NCBI GenBank assembly: GCA_026874595.1
Contig: CM049311.1
Span: 33,809,676-33,873,675 of the forward strand
From: Sipunculus nudus
Taxonomy: Eukaryota > Annelida > Sipuncula > Golfingiida > Sipunculidae
Length of the DNA: 64,000 nt
Reading direction: 5' to 3'
Positions 1 to 12,504 of this stretch are shown in pieces. Every line of letters begins with the position of its first letter. Position 1 is the stretch's first letter. The notes under the pieces were generated by a model. It was not told the origin of the DNA, did no database searches, and was given only the letters and a program-made list of their open reading frames with translations. Made by a program: the position numbers and the translations under genes.

Positions 1-3000
1 TGAAAAAAGTGAATTAAACGTTTTCAAAAATCGTATATAGTATATATACCCTAGTATTATTCATTGTTCGGAAAAGTCCGAAATCACAGGTTATGTGTTA
101 TTTACATTTCCTTTGAGTATTTAGAAAAAATGAGTATCTAGAAAGAAAATAACCCTAAAACCGTCAGAACGTACAGAGAAGCCAGTGGTCGGAATGTTCC
201 ATTCTTCCGTGTATTGTCATAGGACAGTTTCCTATGAGCACAATAGGGGGCGCTGGCTCGCAATTGGCTCTTAGCGCGGCACGTTCACATCATTCCATAT
301 TCAAACAGTAAAGAGTGATCAATACTGAGCTTTTATCAGGATCACACCGTATAACATAATATGAGGTGTAGGTAATCGCCATTGGATTAAATGTATTTAG
401 CTGTGCTGTTTAATTATTTTAACGACGTTTAAGCCAAGTGTTTAATCATGTGACTAGATAGTACACTATTGATGGTCCATTGGAAGAGAGCAGGCAGTTC
501 CGTTTGGATGAGACTTGCACCATCGGTGATACCAGACAGTATAAACCAAACCTTCACTTTTCTACCGAATGCAAAAATAAACTCTTCGAGTATACGTTTA
601 GTTTCAATACTTTAAGTTTTTCCCCAATGTCTATTCTTTCAGTCTTCCCCGGCCCCCTCTTCTCCTGCCATCCAGACAAAATATGTATACCTGATGAATA
701 TGCCAATTAGCGAAGGAACGAGTAAGTCCATTCAGACATGAGAACCAAGTAGCCAAAAAAAATTCTCATGAGCACGGCTTGTGCTGCCATCTGGTGTGTG
801 AAGAGTAAACGAAAATTTTATATAACTTGACCCTGTGGACCGAATTTCGAATCTTGATTCTGCATCCGGGTTATCATCGCGTAAAACTGAGCTGATATAG
901 ATACAAACGTTGTGTAAAAATTTGATGCGGTATTGGCTCCAGTTTGAGTTATATGTGCAAACATACAGGTGTACACTTCACTGCCCTCTCAACCCTTTTG
1001 AGACAAAGTTAATAAAGCATGTGTGTAGCATTCATAATAAAAAATATGTTCTTTTTATGTGCTTTTGTCGTGTGCTGTTCGTGTGTTTTCATATATTATT
1101 TTGTTCTGACTTTTGATGTGTTATATTTATATGTTCTTCATATGTTCTTATACTTGAATTCTTTCTAGAAAGGACGTGCACTAGTGTCCGAGTACTTTGT
1201 CATAAAATAGTCATTAAAATGACTTCTAAGTGCTTCAAAATATTTCTGAGTAGTTTAACGTTTTATATGAAGACTGATCTTCAGGTTGTGTTTTGCTGAT
1301 GAATATTAACAGTTTATAAACCGCCACTGATGTTGTGATATTTACATTCCTGTCTTCTTAGGTTATTTGATATACAGACCTTTTATATTGCCATCAGAAA
1401 TAACGAGTATTTTACATAACGCCCCACGAAACAGCTTTATCATCTAAAAGTGCTTGATCATTAAATTCTCACCAGTAAATTTAAGTACTTGAACTCGAAT
1501 TAGAGTATTTTTGTAAAAAGGGCTAAAGTATTCGTGCGCATTGACTCCTCTATTTTTTTTTTTTTACTTTTATCTCTTAAATGAGACTTGCCAAATTTGG
1601 AAACCCTCGGCTCTCTCCAACTGGCGATCCAGAACCGATTCCCTACTTGGTTATAAAAAGCGGGTGGTTAGATGGGGGGGGGGGGGGGATGAACGGTCGG
1701 TGATTTTCCCACATTTTCCTTACCCTGAGGACTACTGAACGCCACCGTCTGAGCCATTCAGAATGCCTCCCATTAGTTATTATACCTAACTTTACAATCT
1801 ATATAAAATAAAAAGTTTTATGTGGCCTTATCACCTTTGAAGCATGTTGAATTAACACGAAAGAAAGCGTCTTCCCTTTGGTACCTGATAAAATATTCCC
1901 CTGAAAGTGTTTGGTTACTCCTGTGCACGAGGGTTAAAAACAGTGGACCGGGCGTTACCACCGGCGCCAACATAAACACAGCACGTGCATCGCTCTGACA
2001 ACAACACCTGTCAAACAAGGGATGCCTTGACTTACTAGGCCCCAAAAATGTAATACATGTTACCGCTGACTGAAACATCGCATGTTGCGGTGAGTAAGGC
2101 CTTGGACATGAATCACCACCTGTGCTACCCATGCAAATTCCGCCTAGACCTATCGTTCATACAGAATTTACAACCAATTTACAACCAGAAGAGATATTTC
2201 AGAGGACGTGAACGTCAATATATGGACTAGTTTGGAACTCTCTTTGTTTGGATCTGTCGCGCAAGCGCAAAATCGGACCTCGGGTCACGCGGCCTTGGTA
2301 TGGTAAACAGACTCACATGGACTGTTTTTACTGATTCGCAAAATAATAACAAGGTGTTAAACAACTTAAAGGGAGGTACTTTGCCCATGTACTCGATGGT
2401 TTTTGCCTGAAAACTTTTCTATAAATTAAGTGGACTGATAATGTGACAGTATAGGCATAATATTGTTCTTGATTATGTCTCTTTAAAAGTTTAAATTTAC
2501 TTTTTGGCATAGACATTTTATCTGTATGACAAATGGGGCACTTGCCCGAGGCCAAAAGCCCCAAGGGGACAAGATGATAAGAAATAACAAATTAAAGATA
2601 AAACCATATGAAATGGCAAAATAGATCAATAAGAATATCCTCAATGTGTCGATTTATTGTATGCCAAATTCCATATCTAATAAATAGTTGACTTTTAAAT
2701 AAACAAACAAATTTGATTTGTAGATTTAATATATTTGACTGATCAGCAGTTGGTCCAATTTTTTATTAAATATATTATACTGATTTTGGTTTATGAAAGA
2801 GGGACCTATTTTGGCAGTTTACCCTCGGTCTCAAACAAGCCTTTTAAAGGGGCCTATTCCCAGACCAGGAAATATTTCGATATCTGCGGCTATTACGTTC
2901 TTTAACCGTTTGCTTACTCTTGTATACAAATGTAAATAAACTTGCATCGGGCGCAATTAGTGGCGCAAAACAAACATAGCGCACATGCCACCTAAAAAAG

Positions 3001-3119
3001 GGGAATTGGAGATAGTAGGTCCGTGTTCCAGCATGGTTTTGCCGGGGAACATTTGTTTTAAGCCAAGATGAACAAATAGGGTGAGCTAATAAAAACAATA
3101 TTGCATATATTAATGTACC
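1..3119. other. Left flank without recognisable gene
   Basis: I see no coding region with recognisable motifs here. The short open frames (for example 480-710 and 1818-2132) show no domain, no splice support and ordinary AT-rich composition. A run of 15 G lies at 1674-1688. Confidence 0.5.
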
Positions 3120-3250
3120 CTTAAATGGCAGATGGTGGCGTCTGTAATCTGAGCTAAATAAAATCTCGAATCCCAGCCGAGGCGGTGAGATTTTTCACGG
3201 TCCGCCCCACCGAGGTAGCCGTGACAACCCGACTAAGTAGGCAAAGATAT
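3120..3250 (+). repeat. SINE fragment (degenerate)
   Basis: A tRNA-like B-box word (CTCGAATCCCAGCC) is followed by GAGATTTTTCACGGTC, which matches the head-body junction of the complete SINE at 5423-5781. Only the junction region survives. Confidence 0.45.
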
Positions 3251-3739
3251 TTTGGCTGGTAAGCCTACTGGAGGAATGCATCGCAGTGGTCTTCCATCAT
3301 GTTGCGTTCATATTGTGGTAAACAGCCCATAATCTTAACAATAGGCCACAAATAATGAATTAATATAAGACAATACATGTGAACTCACAACCCAAAGTGA
3401 AACTCCGTCTCTATGGTACCGAGTCATTTCCTGTATATAGTACAAGTTGGCTGCGTCCAGTAACCCATGCGAACCATGCCTGTATTTATGCGGTCAGATA
3501 TTCATCAAACATGAGGAGGGATTTACCAATATTCTGAGTTAAACCGGAATTTTTCTCGCTCATGTTTTGGTGTTGTTGGAAAGAACACTAAACATAGCAA
3601 CGATTAGTCTGGCTTATGTGAACTGACAGGGTACTTGTAGGCCATGAGGCGTTGTCAAAAACGACGAAATTATGTGCATCCTCAAGGGGCCTTATAATGC
3701 AGTCCTCAGACCTAGATATATGGGTGATCTGACAGCCAG

Positions 3740-4090
3740 TAGTCTGGTCGTAATTTCAGTGGGCCCATATGGCGCTACCACCCAGGGAGGAACGCTCTGC
3801 AGGCTTAATGGGAAGGCCGTGCCAATCGGCCGTGTTTCACTCACAAACGAGTGATCCTTTCGGGGGTTCCTCGGTGGTATGACCCAGCAATGGGGTTGAT
3901 TAAGCACCCAGGGCCCGCAGGTGTAGTAGTCACAGGGCCTTGGTGAGGACAGGATATAATATGAGAGGAAGCGTTGGACACTGTCCTGTTACCAACACCG
4001 AAACCGGATTCTGCAGATGTACATATTCGTCGTTAGCATTATAAAATGGAGGCGGTTATCTTCACCAAAACAAAAACAAAAACAAGAAAA
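3740..4090 (+). repeat. SINE copy lacking its tRNA head
   Basis: The body matches the SINE at 5423-5781 over the words GGGAAGGCC, CTCACAAACGAGTG, TTCGGGGGTTCCTCGGTGG and TATGACCCAGC, and ends in ATAAAATGGAGGC followed by a CAAAA-rich tail. The tRNA-like head is not visible, so the copy is 5'-truncated or has another head. Confidence 0.6.
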
Positions 4091-4892
4091 ACCCCACAAA
4101 CACACGAACTGGAAATGAACGCATACCTCGGTCAATTTTCAGTCAGCGTTTACTTGAAGGAAGAAGGGCGACAATTCACTTATTAAAATGCAAAGGGATA
4201 TAAAAAGTACTGACGCCTGATCTGAAGTAGACCAGAATCAATAGTTTACAAGGTTCTCCACGTGTCATTGATTAGCTCAGAGCAGAAAGCGCAAGAACAA
4301 ACACAATATTCAGTTTCAACTATCACTGGTTATTTTTTTTATAAATTCCCCGCCACTATCTAAACAGTACCAAAATATGTTACAAAATGTGAACAGGCGG
4401 ATCTATATAGCCTGTGTGTCATGGAACGTGCCCAACTTTCGCGCCCAGATTCTTTTCCCGGCCTATCAATTCGCAAAGGACCTCCAAAGACTTTTTAGGC
4501 ATAGCAATATAATCTTTCCTCAGCTTTTACTTTCTAAATATCAATAAATCATTGTGAACAAATATTAGCCTATTTCCACAAGACAGATTATTGTATTGAT
4601 CCGCTCCTTTGCACAGAGCTTAATTTGTAATTTCCTATCTAAGCACTACCATGGTACAAGGTCGAAAACCATATGTGGACCTTCAGTGTGTATGATAGCA
4701 AGAACATGGTAGACCGTAGAAAATGCATGGAATTTATACTGACCTAAGCTTGGATTAAATATATGCTATGTATTTTTTGTCCAGTTGTTAATACAGCTAT
4801 CTTAGTGATAAAGCATTAATTAATTATTTTTAATTAAAATATAAAAACACTTTTTTTTCATGGTTTATACAAATAGTTATTATGAGTAATCT
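4091..4892. other. Non-coding stretch
   Basis: AT-rich sequence with no recognisable gene or repeat. Confidence 0.5.
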
Positions 4893-5065
4893 TGGTACTC
4901 TCCATGGCTCAGGTGGCGGCGTCCAGTGGTGTCTAGAGTCGGAGGAACCCCGGAGAACCCCGGAGAAGTCGCTTCAACCAACCGACATGGCCATGATCGA
5001 ACCCGGGTCGCCAGCTGAGAGAGCCGAGCAGTTAACACCTTAACTGTAAAGGCCAATCAGTTTGA
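4893..5065 (-). repeat. tRNA-derived SINE fragment, minus strand
   Basis: Read on the minus strand, an A-box-like GTTAAGGTGTTAACTG is followed by a B-box-like GGGTTCGATC and then by TTCTCCGGGGTTCTCCGGGG. This is the layout of a tRNA head joined to a SINE body. It is a different family from the element at 5423. Confidence 0.5.
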
Positions 5066-5411
5066 CCATTTATATTTATTAGCATAAAACCAGTTCATTC
5101 GTAGTTCACGTAATTTCTGATAGATAGTGTAACAATAATCCATCAGCGAAAAATGTGAAATTTCTCAAGATTCATTGAAGAAATTTGGTAATAGGCACAC
5201 TTGGCATTGGACATTTCGAAGCGTGACCACAGAGAAGTTGCGTGACAGAGATCGAGTGGTACCACCATAAAATATAAAATAGATGATTGGTACACATATT
5301 CCTGCAATCAAGCATTTAGCTCTTCCAAGGTGGGGGGGGGGACAGGTTTACTCGAGTGACCACAGGGGTATTTAATTAATAACATTCATTAAATGGATAC
5401 TGTATTTCTAC

Positions 5412-5792
5412 AAAGACAAGTACCGGCTCCTGTGACTCAGTGGCAGAGCACAGGACTCAAAGTTGGGAGATCGTGAGTCGGATCTCAGCAGAGACGGAGA
5501 GATATTTCATGGTCGGCCCTCGCCCCGGGTGAGCGCTCTATAGGCTTCATGGGAAGGCCATGCCAAACGATCATGTCTCACTCACAAACGAGTGCGCGTT
5601 TCGGGGGTTCCTCGGTGGTGTGACCCAGCTATGGGATTGATATACACACCCGGGGCTTCAGATACAGGAAGCGTGATACTGCTCTGTGACGTAGTCCGTC
5701 ACCGGAAAGGATTTCTGCTGATTTAAATATACTGAGAGTTAAGTTAGCATGAAAATAAATGGAGGCTGTAACCTGAGAAAGAAAGACAAGTA
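5412..5792 (+). repeat. Complete tRNA-headed SINE with 11-bp target duplication
   Basis: The element spans 5423-5781 (359 bp) between perfect copies of AAAGACAAGTA at 5412-5422 and 5782-5792. It begins with a tRNA-like head (CTCAGTGGCAGAGCAC as A-box region, GTGAGTCGGATCTCAG as B-box region). The body shares a conserved central block with the copy at 3740-4090. The 3' end lacks a long A tail and closes with CCTGAGAAAG. Confidence 0.78.
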
Positions 5793-6499
5793 ACGGGTCA
5801 ATCATGAAAACACAAGAGATGTGGATCTGAGACCCATTTTTGAGACCTATTTTCGGCTTATCCTTCCGCCTTCGCTGAATAAAAATCTTTATGAATGTTT
5901 GGAAATAATGTGAAATGAAACTCTGATAAACATCCATAACTCCTGTTGTTTTTTACAGGCTCTGTCTGACTCATGATGAATTATAATGACAAGTGAGTGT
6001 GGGACATGGGACGCTACTTGGGAAGGGGGGGGGGGTTCTTATTCGACTCGGAAATTATGATGAGGTGAGCTTGGTGTGAGCCAGGTCACCAGGAGCCCAA
6101 CCACGCCATCCACCAGCGAGGGTTACCCTAGACTATAAGAATGGAGCCCTCGACGCTTTTATCATAATATATAAATAAATGAAAAGTACTTTTGCGTCGG
6201 CAACACTACCCAGATGGTCCCGCCAAATGGCCGCAGCAGCCGGGAAGCAGGAGCTTGTCAGGACCGCGAGACATCATTATATAATGACGTCGTTGCTGGG
6301 ACAGTTATAAGAAAAAAGAGACCAAAAAGTAGGTACAATATATACTTAGTATTCGTAATCTAAATTGATTAAGCGAAGCCTGTGATATGAATACTGGAAG
6401 TCCCATGGTTCATTTTTGTACCATTCAATATACCTCATGAACCAATCCCTGAAATAAAATGGCTTTGTGTTTGCAGTCGCAACAAAAGATATATATTTC
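5793..6499. other. Non-coding stretch up to the duplication edge
   Basis: No gene is recognisable. A run of 11 G lies at 6025-6035. Homology with the 3' flanks of genes B and C begins near 6500. Confidence 0.5.
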
Positions 6500-6569
6500 G
6501 AACACTTCCGAGAACTCACTGGAAATAACTGTTTTTGTTTCGATTTTCAGGAAAACAAATATGCTACGC

Positions 6570-6571
6570 TT

Positions 6572-6604
<33 letters not shown>
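6570..6604. repeat. GT repeat followed by a run of 17 G
   Basis: TG dinucleotides run directly into 17 G at 6588-6604. Confidence 0.9.
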
Positions 6605-7059
6605 TTAAGAAATTCCAGGGGCCGTGTGAATGCCTGAACAGGATTTAATCCTTTTGAAGCATCAGGACTCAATACAAAATCAAATACAAATAATACACAT
6701 TTAATAAATTATTAAATGATTCTAACTTCTTCATCTGAAGAAATTTACAAACACATCTGGTGAATTCTCCGCACATTTCGTGCGCTTCTTCCGTCCTTTT
6801 TCATGTGTAGGACTTACGTAAGGATTGCTTTTGTTTTAAAAGCCCCAGTTGTAATTTATGTATACCACTGGTGGTTTCTTTTTTATACTTTCTGTAATTT
6901 GTTTCTTTTGAATTCACAGAGTCTTCGACTTATTAATAGCTTTAGAATTCTCCAATGAGAAGATACAATTTGAAAAAAACTGTAAACTTACATTAAAATG
7001 AAAGTATAATATCTGTTGAACTGTTTGTGCTTGTGTGTTTTTTTTTAAAGGCAAATATG

Positions 7060-7470
7060 AGAATGTTTTTTCCTGGGAAAAATGTACCGGATGAATATTG
7101 ATACGAAATTAATGGAACTCTTTTATATGTCTGTGATTCAGTCCTAACATTCTGCAATACAAGCTGGTCGGAAATTGTAATACAGCATCCAATAACAAAC
7201 TAAAAAGAATTGTTCGTGCAGGGATAAATTTGGGTCTCAAGAATGTAAAGCTGCTGAATGAACTCTATTGCTTCTGTGTCACACGAAAGGAACAGTCTAT
7301 CAGGGCTAATTCTACACATGAACTGTCTTGTTTATATGATACTCTGAGGTCGGGAAAAAGACTAAGGGCTGAACAATGGCGCAAAGCAAGATAGGGAAAA
7401 GTTTCATACCCACTAGTATTAGATTGTTAAATGGTACAGAAAGCACTGTGATGTAAATGATATAGGAATT
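7060..7470 (+). mobile_element. 3' end of a CR1/Rex-like LINE (degenerate)
   Basis: In one frame the DNA reads like the last part of a non-LTR reverse transcriptase ORF: TKLMELFY, then NNKLKRIVRA, HELSCLYDTLRSGKRLRA and SFIPTSIRLLN, the usual C-terminal order in CR1/Rex-type LINEs. A TAG interrupts it between KAR and GKSF. It is related to the fragment at 63400-64000. The 5' part is absent. It lies in DNA missing from the B and C flanks. Confidence 0.65.
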
Positions 7471-8599
7471 GTATACTGTGGATTCAAAAAATATCGTGAG
7501 TTTAAAATTTCGTGGTTTTGACCTGAAACACTATTCGTTGGGTTAAAATTTTTCGTGGATTTATAATTCCAGGTTTTACATTGTTTTAAATTTCATTTGT
7601 GAACAGACCTAAAATAAGCCAAAAATCAGTTCTTTTTTTTGAGTAAAAATGCACATAAAGTTTACAATTTTAGGACTGATTGAATTAAATGTAAGCTTCA
7701 TGGAGTCCCGGTACAAGCGGTACAAAACAACTAAAAATATCGTTTGACTTATCTGAAACGTAGGTGAAAATTTATGCGTAAATCTCGATAGATTTCTCAG
7801 GTATAATTCCATCTGTGTTCATCAAATGAAGTCATGCATTACTAACGTTAGGTTAATGAGAGCACTTAAGTCCCGGCGCTCGGGATGGGTATGCAGTTCG
7901 TTCAGAAGAAACCCCGTTTCTCTCCCGTGGGGACCAGTGCAACTCCGGAACGAGGCCAAAGTTAGACTTGGACCCAGCTCAAAATTGTGCTCAGCTGCCG
8001 TGAATCATCACCCAGCCCGGGGGGCGACTAGTAACTAGATTAACTCTGCCACACGCTGTAGCTCTTATTTTCTGGTCAGTAATTAACGGGATACAGCTCA
8101 GGGGTGGGGTTGCCTTGTTTACAAGGTGCAGTTATCCGTTTGTTCCCCACATCACATGATACTTGCGCCTGAAACAATGCAGTGGGACCGTCACTCCGTT
8201 ACTTGGCCGCATCAGCTGCGAGTCGGCTGAGTCTTTCAATACCGGCAACGAAGTTACAGTACATTGCTTCAGCACTAAACAAACTGCCAAGAAACCCATG
8301 CTCTGGTCTCATTATAAATACATCTTCATGCCTTCCCGTTTATCATTATCCTGTCAAACCTCTGTCAGTTTAGTGCAAAAGGCGTATTCGTACCGTTTCA
8401 TTTTTACTGTTTGACCCAAGTAAATTGTAATCACGGCATGGCCCTGTTGAGCTGGCTCAGCTCCCGAAAACTTTAAAAAGGCCGCGTTCACCGTGCTTGC
8501 CAGATCCTAACGATTGCAAGAATACGGATGAGGCCACCACCTTCGAGGCTGCAAACGCTGCAGTAGAATCCCCCCTGACCCGCCAAACGACAGCGTGGG

Positions 8600-9854
8600 G
8601 ACAGCTAATATTCTAACGACAACAGAGCAAAGATCGGGCGGTCGGCTGTGGATATGTGTGTTGCCAAACTGCAAGAAAATTTACAACCATCCTAGGACGA
8701 AAGATCGCAGAATCAACATTCCGCAGTATACGTGATCGCTACCTAAAAGTTAAAAGGGAACTACAATTAGAGCCAGCCTCCCTGCCTCACGCCGCACGTG
8801 GACGACCCCTGATTGTAGTTGACCTTGACAAGAGAGTTCAGAGTTACGTCACTACTTGTCGCATCAATCGAGCCGCTGTTAATTTTAGAATGGTCATGGC
8901 TGCTGCCGACGGGATCGTGACCAAGTTCGCTCCATCCCAGCTACGCGTGAATGGGGGTCGAATTTCCATCACAAAGACATTGGCACGCTCCCTGTTATCT
9001 AGAATGAGTTATGTACAGCGCAAGGCCACGAAAGATGTAAAGAGGCTACCGCAAGACTTTGATGTCATCAAAAGTGAATACTTTCGGAGGCGCTATACCT
9101 GATGATCTCATCATTAACTGGGACCAGACAGGTGTCCAATTAACACCGGGAGGAGACTGGACCATGGAGAAGAAAGGATCCAGCCAAGTGACTGTCGCAG
9201 GGAGCTCAGATAAGAGAATGATTACTGTGCTGCTTTCAGTAACTAAATCAGGCAAGCTGCTACCCCCTTAGGTGATTTACTGTGGAAAGACAAACAAGAG
9301 CATCCCAGCAGTCAAGTTTCCTGATGATTGGCACGTGACTGCTACCCCGAACCGCTGCAGTACAGGCGAGTCTATGATTGTGTTTGTGAACAAAGTGATC
9401 ATTCCCTATATGTGACAGGTCAGCGTGAGAAAATAAAGAAACCTGAGCAAACAGCACTGGTCATTTGCGACGTCTTCAGGGCTCATCAAAAGATCGATCT
9501 TCGGGAGCTGCTCGCGGAAATAACATCAAGATGGTTTTTGTTCCAGCCGCGTGCACAGACCAGCTTCAGCCGCTCGACCTCAGCTTTAACAAAGAATTCA
9601 AAACAGAGCTGAAGGGGCAGTATCACCAGTGGTACGCTGACCAAGTGATGGAACAGTTAAGCAAACGTGAGGAAGAGGTAGGACCAGATTTTGGTTTGGA
9701 TTCAGCTGTACAAAACACCACTGTGGACACACGCATGTCAGTTATCAAACCCGTGCATGCTCGCTGGCTAATTCAGGTGATCGAATCCATGTCTTCACGG
9801 AAAGAGCTGATCCAGGACGGCTGGATCAAAGCGGGCATCCATAAAACAGATTGA
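8600..9854 (+). pseudogene. DDE transposase pseudogene (pogo/Tigger type)
   Basis: The order matches the DDE_1 family: an N-terminal helix-rich part with ESTFRSIRDRYLK, a linker with RGRPL, then INWDQTGV (first catalytic Asp, near 9120), PGGDWTMEKKG, ICDVFRAHQ (second Asp, near 9470) and CTDQLQPLD (third Asp, near 9570). The gene is broken. The frame changes near 8665, near 9080, near 9410 and near 9510, and a TAG at 9269 interrupts the LLPP-VIY motif. All three catalytic Asp codons survive, but in different frames. The protein would have cut and joined DNA at TA sites; this copy cannot. Confidence 0.85.
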
Positions 9855-9883
9855 CTTTGATACCTGTTTCTCATGCTTTGTGT

Positions 9884-10085
9884 CAGCTTTCATGACTGTC
9901 ACAAAATTATACATATGGATAATTTAACATGTTTATTCAAAACAGATCATCTATACTGTTGTTTATTTAGTTAAAAAATGATACCTGCACAGCTTTCATA
10001 ACTGTCACAAAATGATACATATTAATCACTAAACATGTTTATTCAAAACACATCAATGTCTACTGTTGTTTATTTCTTTAAAAAT
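9884..10085 (+). repeat. Two 106-bp direct repeats in the 3' part of the pogo-like element
   Basis: Units start with CAGCTTTCATGACTGTCACA at 9884 and CAGCTTTCATAACTGTCACA at 9990 and share most of their length, including ACATGTTTATTCAAAAC. Confidence 0.8.
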
Positions 10086-10539
10086 ATGACATTAACAAAC
10101 AAATATGTCAGCAATGCAAAATGACCTATAACTACGACGTTTAGCAAGATATTATGAGAGAAAGAGCAAGGCCACACATACCATTTTAAGTACATACGCA
10201 CTTTCAAACAATCACTGGTACAAGTGTTAGTCCGAACAAGTGTATAACTAAATATCTATTTTTCAAAATAAAATTTATTGAGTATTTTTTTTTTAATTTC
10301 TAGGCTACATATCGTTTTCTCTGCGTTTTAAAGACTAATACCATTTATAGCATGGACAGTGACAGCGGGCAGTCACGATGTCATAATGCATAGGGACGAC
10401 GCTCTTTAAAATTCTATAATAAACTTAATGACCGTTGGGTTTTTAATTTCGTGGAAAAAGGGGACCCACGAATTCCACGAAAATAAAAACCTAACGAACA
10501 ATTCTGAATCCACAGTATATTTTAGTATAGATCATCTTA

Positions 10540-11270
10540 CTTATGCGTACGTATAATACCTGTGAAGTGCTATAATGCCTGTGATAAACTAAATATAATG
10601 TCATTGATGTGCTATAATTGTCTATGATTTGCTATAATGTCTGTACTTGATTCATGTACAATACCTGTAAGTGTCTATAAATATGCTGTAAATGCTTGCG
10701 AACTAAATTTAATGCCTTGCATGATGAAAAAAGGCTTATCTTATCTTAACACCCAGGCACTCGCCATAGTACCGCAAATGGTGCATAATACTCCCGTCGC
10801 ATGTCTTCTGACCTTTGATTTCATTAAATATGTGGGAGTTTTGCCGAGAATGTAATTCAGGTGAGAAACTCTATTGGTTAATTTTTAAAATGAGTTTCAT
10901 GTAAATCCATCAGATTTTTTGTTACAGATGACAACCCCACCAGTGTATGTTGACCTCTGTCTGACCTCATTAAATATGGATGGATTTTGCCAGGAATCAA
11001 ACCTATACGAGATATTATATTGGTTAATATTTCTGTTGAGTTTGACCAAAATCAAGCATGTTCCTGGTAAAATACACCATAAAGTAGCCTAAAGACCTCT
11101 GACGGACCGAACTTATCAAATATAAGTGGATATTGCCCATAATCGATTTGGGGGAGATAAGCTGTTTGTAAGTAGTAAAGATGAGTTTCATGAAAAACCA
11201 TCGATGTCCTTTAAAAACTAAAGAACGGCCGGACAGGCGGACGGATAGACTTACAGTGGGTATACCATTA
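10540..11270. repeat. Degenerate tandem-core repeat, about 147-bp period
   Basis: Three diverged units begin near 10804, 10954 and 11097 with CTCTGACCTCATTAAATAT-like words and share ATTGGTTAAT and GAGTTTCATG. The array ends in GGCCGGACAGGCGGACGG. A shorter repeat of CTATAATG-type words occupies 10555-10720. The block is missing from the B and C flanks. Confidence 0.5.
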
Positions 11271-11279
11271 TAATTCGTC

Positions 11280-12238
11280 TAAAACATACAACATGGCTAT
11301 TTACATATATGTTACATGACAATTTGGGACTATTCGGGGTTTGCCCTGATTCACTTTATGTTAAGCTTACATATTAGTTGCTTCTACGTGTCGAACATAA
11401 ATAAATAATATTCTGCACAAGCTTACAAATTAGAAAGAGTGAACAAAGTGGAGCTGAAAAATCTATTCGAGAATCATGTACTCGAAAATGAATATTTTTA
11501 GCCGGTAACACAAGTCCGATATCAGGTTTACATTTTGAAACATTTATGTATTAATCAAGCTGAAAAAAAAGATCTCTCAACAAAATTAGGTGTTCAACCA
11601 AATAAAAGTATCAAAGCACTCATTTATAAGTATTAACAGTTTTAAAAAAAGGGTTCATATTTGCATGTACAATAAGTGCAATACAAAAAATATCAGTTCC
11701 CGTTTTCGGGATTTTCCTACACACTAAATGTTACAAAGTAGATAAACATTACCTATTATACACTTTGCTGTATGTTACATGCAGCCCTGTGACACACATA
11801 TATGGCAACGCTCTTTGAGAGCAATCCATCGGGATTTAAGGAGATGAGATAACAGTTGTATTCGTTCAAATTATCTGGATTCACATGCACTTGTAAGTGC
11901 CAATTTTAAGTGAAACCATTCTGCTGAGAGTTTTCTCGAGAAAAATATTATTTTTTATATGGCAATTATTAATCGTATTTCGATCATGGCACGGACACAA
12001 GTCTGTTCAAGTTAATCGAAAACTCTTCCACAAAAAACAATAATCCACAGGGAATGTGCATGAATTTACATTGTAGCCATTCCTGCTGTGTTCAAAATGA
12101 AAGCAATGTACACTGCTTTGTCAAAATGGATTGTAGTCCAATCAAAGTACTGGCCCTACTCCTTCTTAATGGTGATACGCTTCTCCTAATGACAACCTCG
12201 TTGCCGAACTCGGGTTATGGTCACAGCCTCGTCTGTGA
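11280..12238 (-). other. 3' flank of gene A, shared with B and C
   Basis: This is non-coding DNA homologous to 33340-34462 and 54315-54686, probably including the 3' untranslated region. I found no unambiguous AATAAA on the minus strand near the stop. Confidence 0.5.
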
Positions 12239-12504
12239 TCACAGCCTCGTTTCTGTTACCCAAATTTCTGTTGAGATTTTAGGACCTGTGGCTCCCCGGA
12301 TGTAGTAGACCAGACGACATGACTTGTCCGTGGAGCCGGGCGGGGTATAAAGGTAGTAGCCTTTACAGGTGATGAACTTGAGACAAAGTAAAGGACACTC
12401 TAGGTTATGCGTTGCCGGAATCACATCCATCAAATTGTCCGTGTCAGTCAGGTGATTCTTGTCCAATAATCCAAAATAGGCCTGTCTGATGTCGGCCGGG
12501 GTAA
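12239..12504 (-). CDS. Gene A exon 4 (PAN/apple-like domain and stop)
   Basis: The acceptor TTCACAG opens a 266-nt terminal exon with stop TGA at 12241-12239. It encodes an acidic linker, then ECPLLC, TCKGYYL and a fourth Cys in SCRLV, a spacing that recalls PAN/apple domains. Genes B and C have the same length, and the last 15 or so residues are almost invariant. Confidence 0.88.

Larger units (their letters stand above)
7474..10517 (+). mobile_element. pogo/Tigger-like DNA transposon, about 3.0 kb, inactive
   Basis: Inverted termini CTGTGGATTCA (7476-7486) and its complement (10505-10515) are flanked by TA on both sides, the target of Tc1/mariner-superfamily elements. Subterminal TTCGTGG motifs face each other at both ends. 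Inside lies a broken DDE transposase (8600-9854) and a pair of 106-bp direct repeats. The outermost shared string is TATACTGTGGATTCA. Confidence 0.85.

Noticed and set aside
480-710. Open frame of 76 codons in the left flank
   Set aside because: No domain, signal peptide or splice context, and length within chance for AT-rich DNA with few such frames.
1818-2132. Open frame of 104 codons on the minus strand
   Set aside because: Composition is scattered with many Cys and Pro, no recognisable family, and no conserved partner in the window.
5423-5495. Genuine tRNA gene
   Set aside because: A and B boxes are recognisable, but acceptor pairing is poor and the sequence is fused to a SINE body with a target duplication.
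5629-5937. Open frame of 102 codons on the minus strand
   Set aside because: It overlaps the 3' half of a SINE whose borders are fixed by a target duplication.
8163-8414. Overlapping open frames upstream of the transposase
   Set aside because: They lie inside the pogo-like element and match no part of such transposases.
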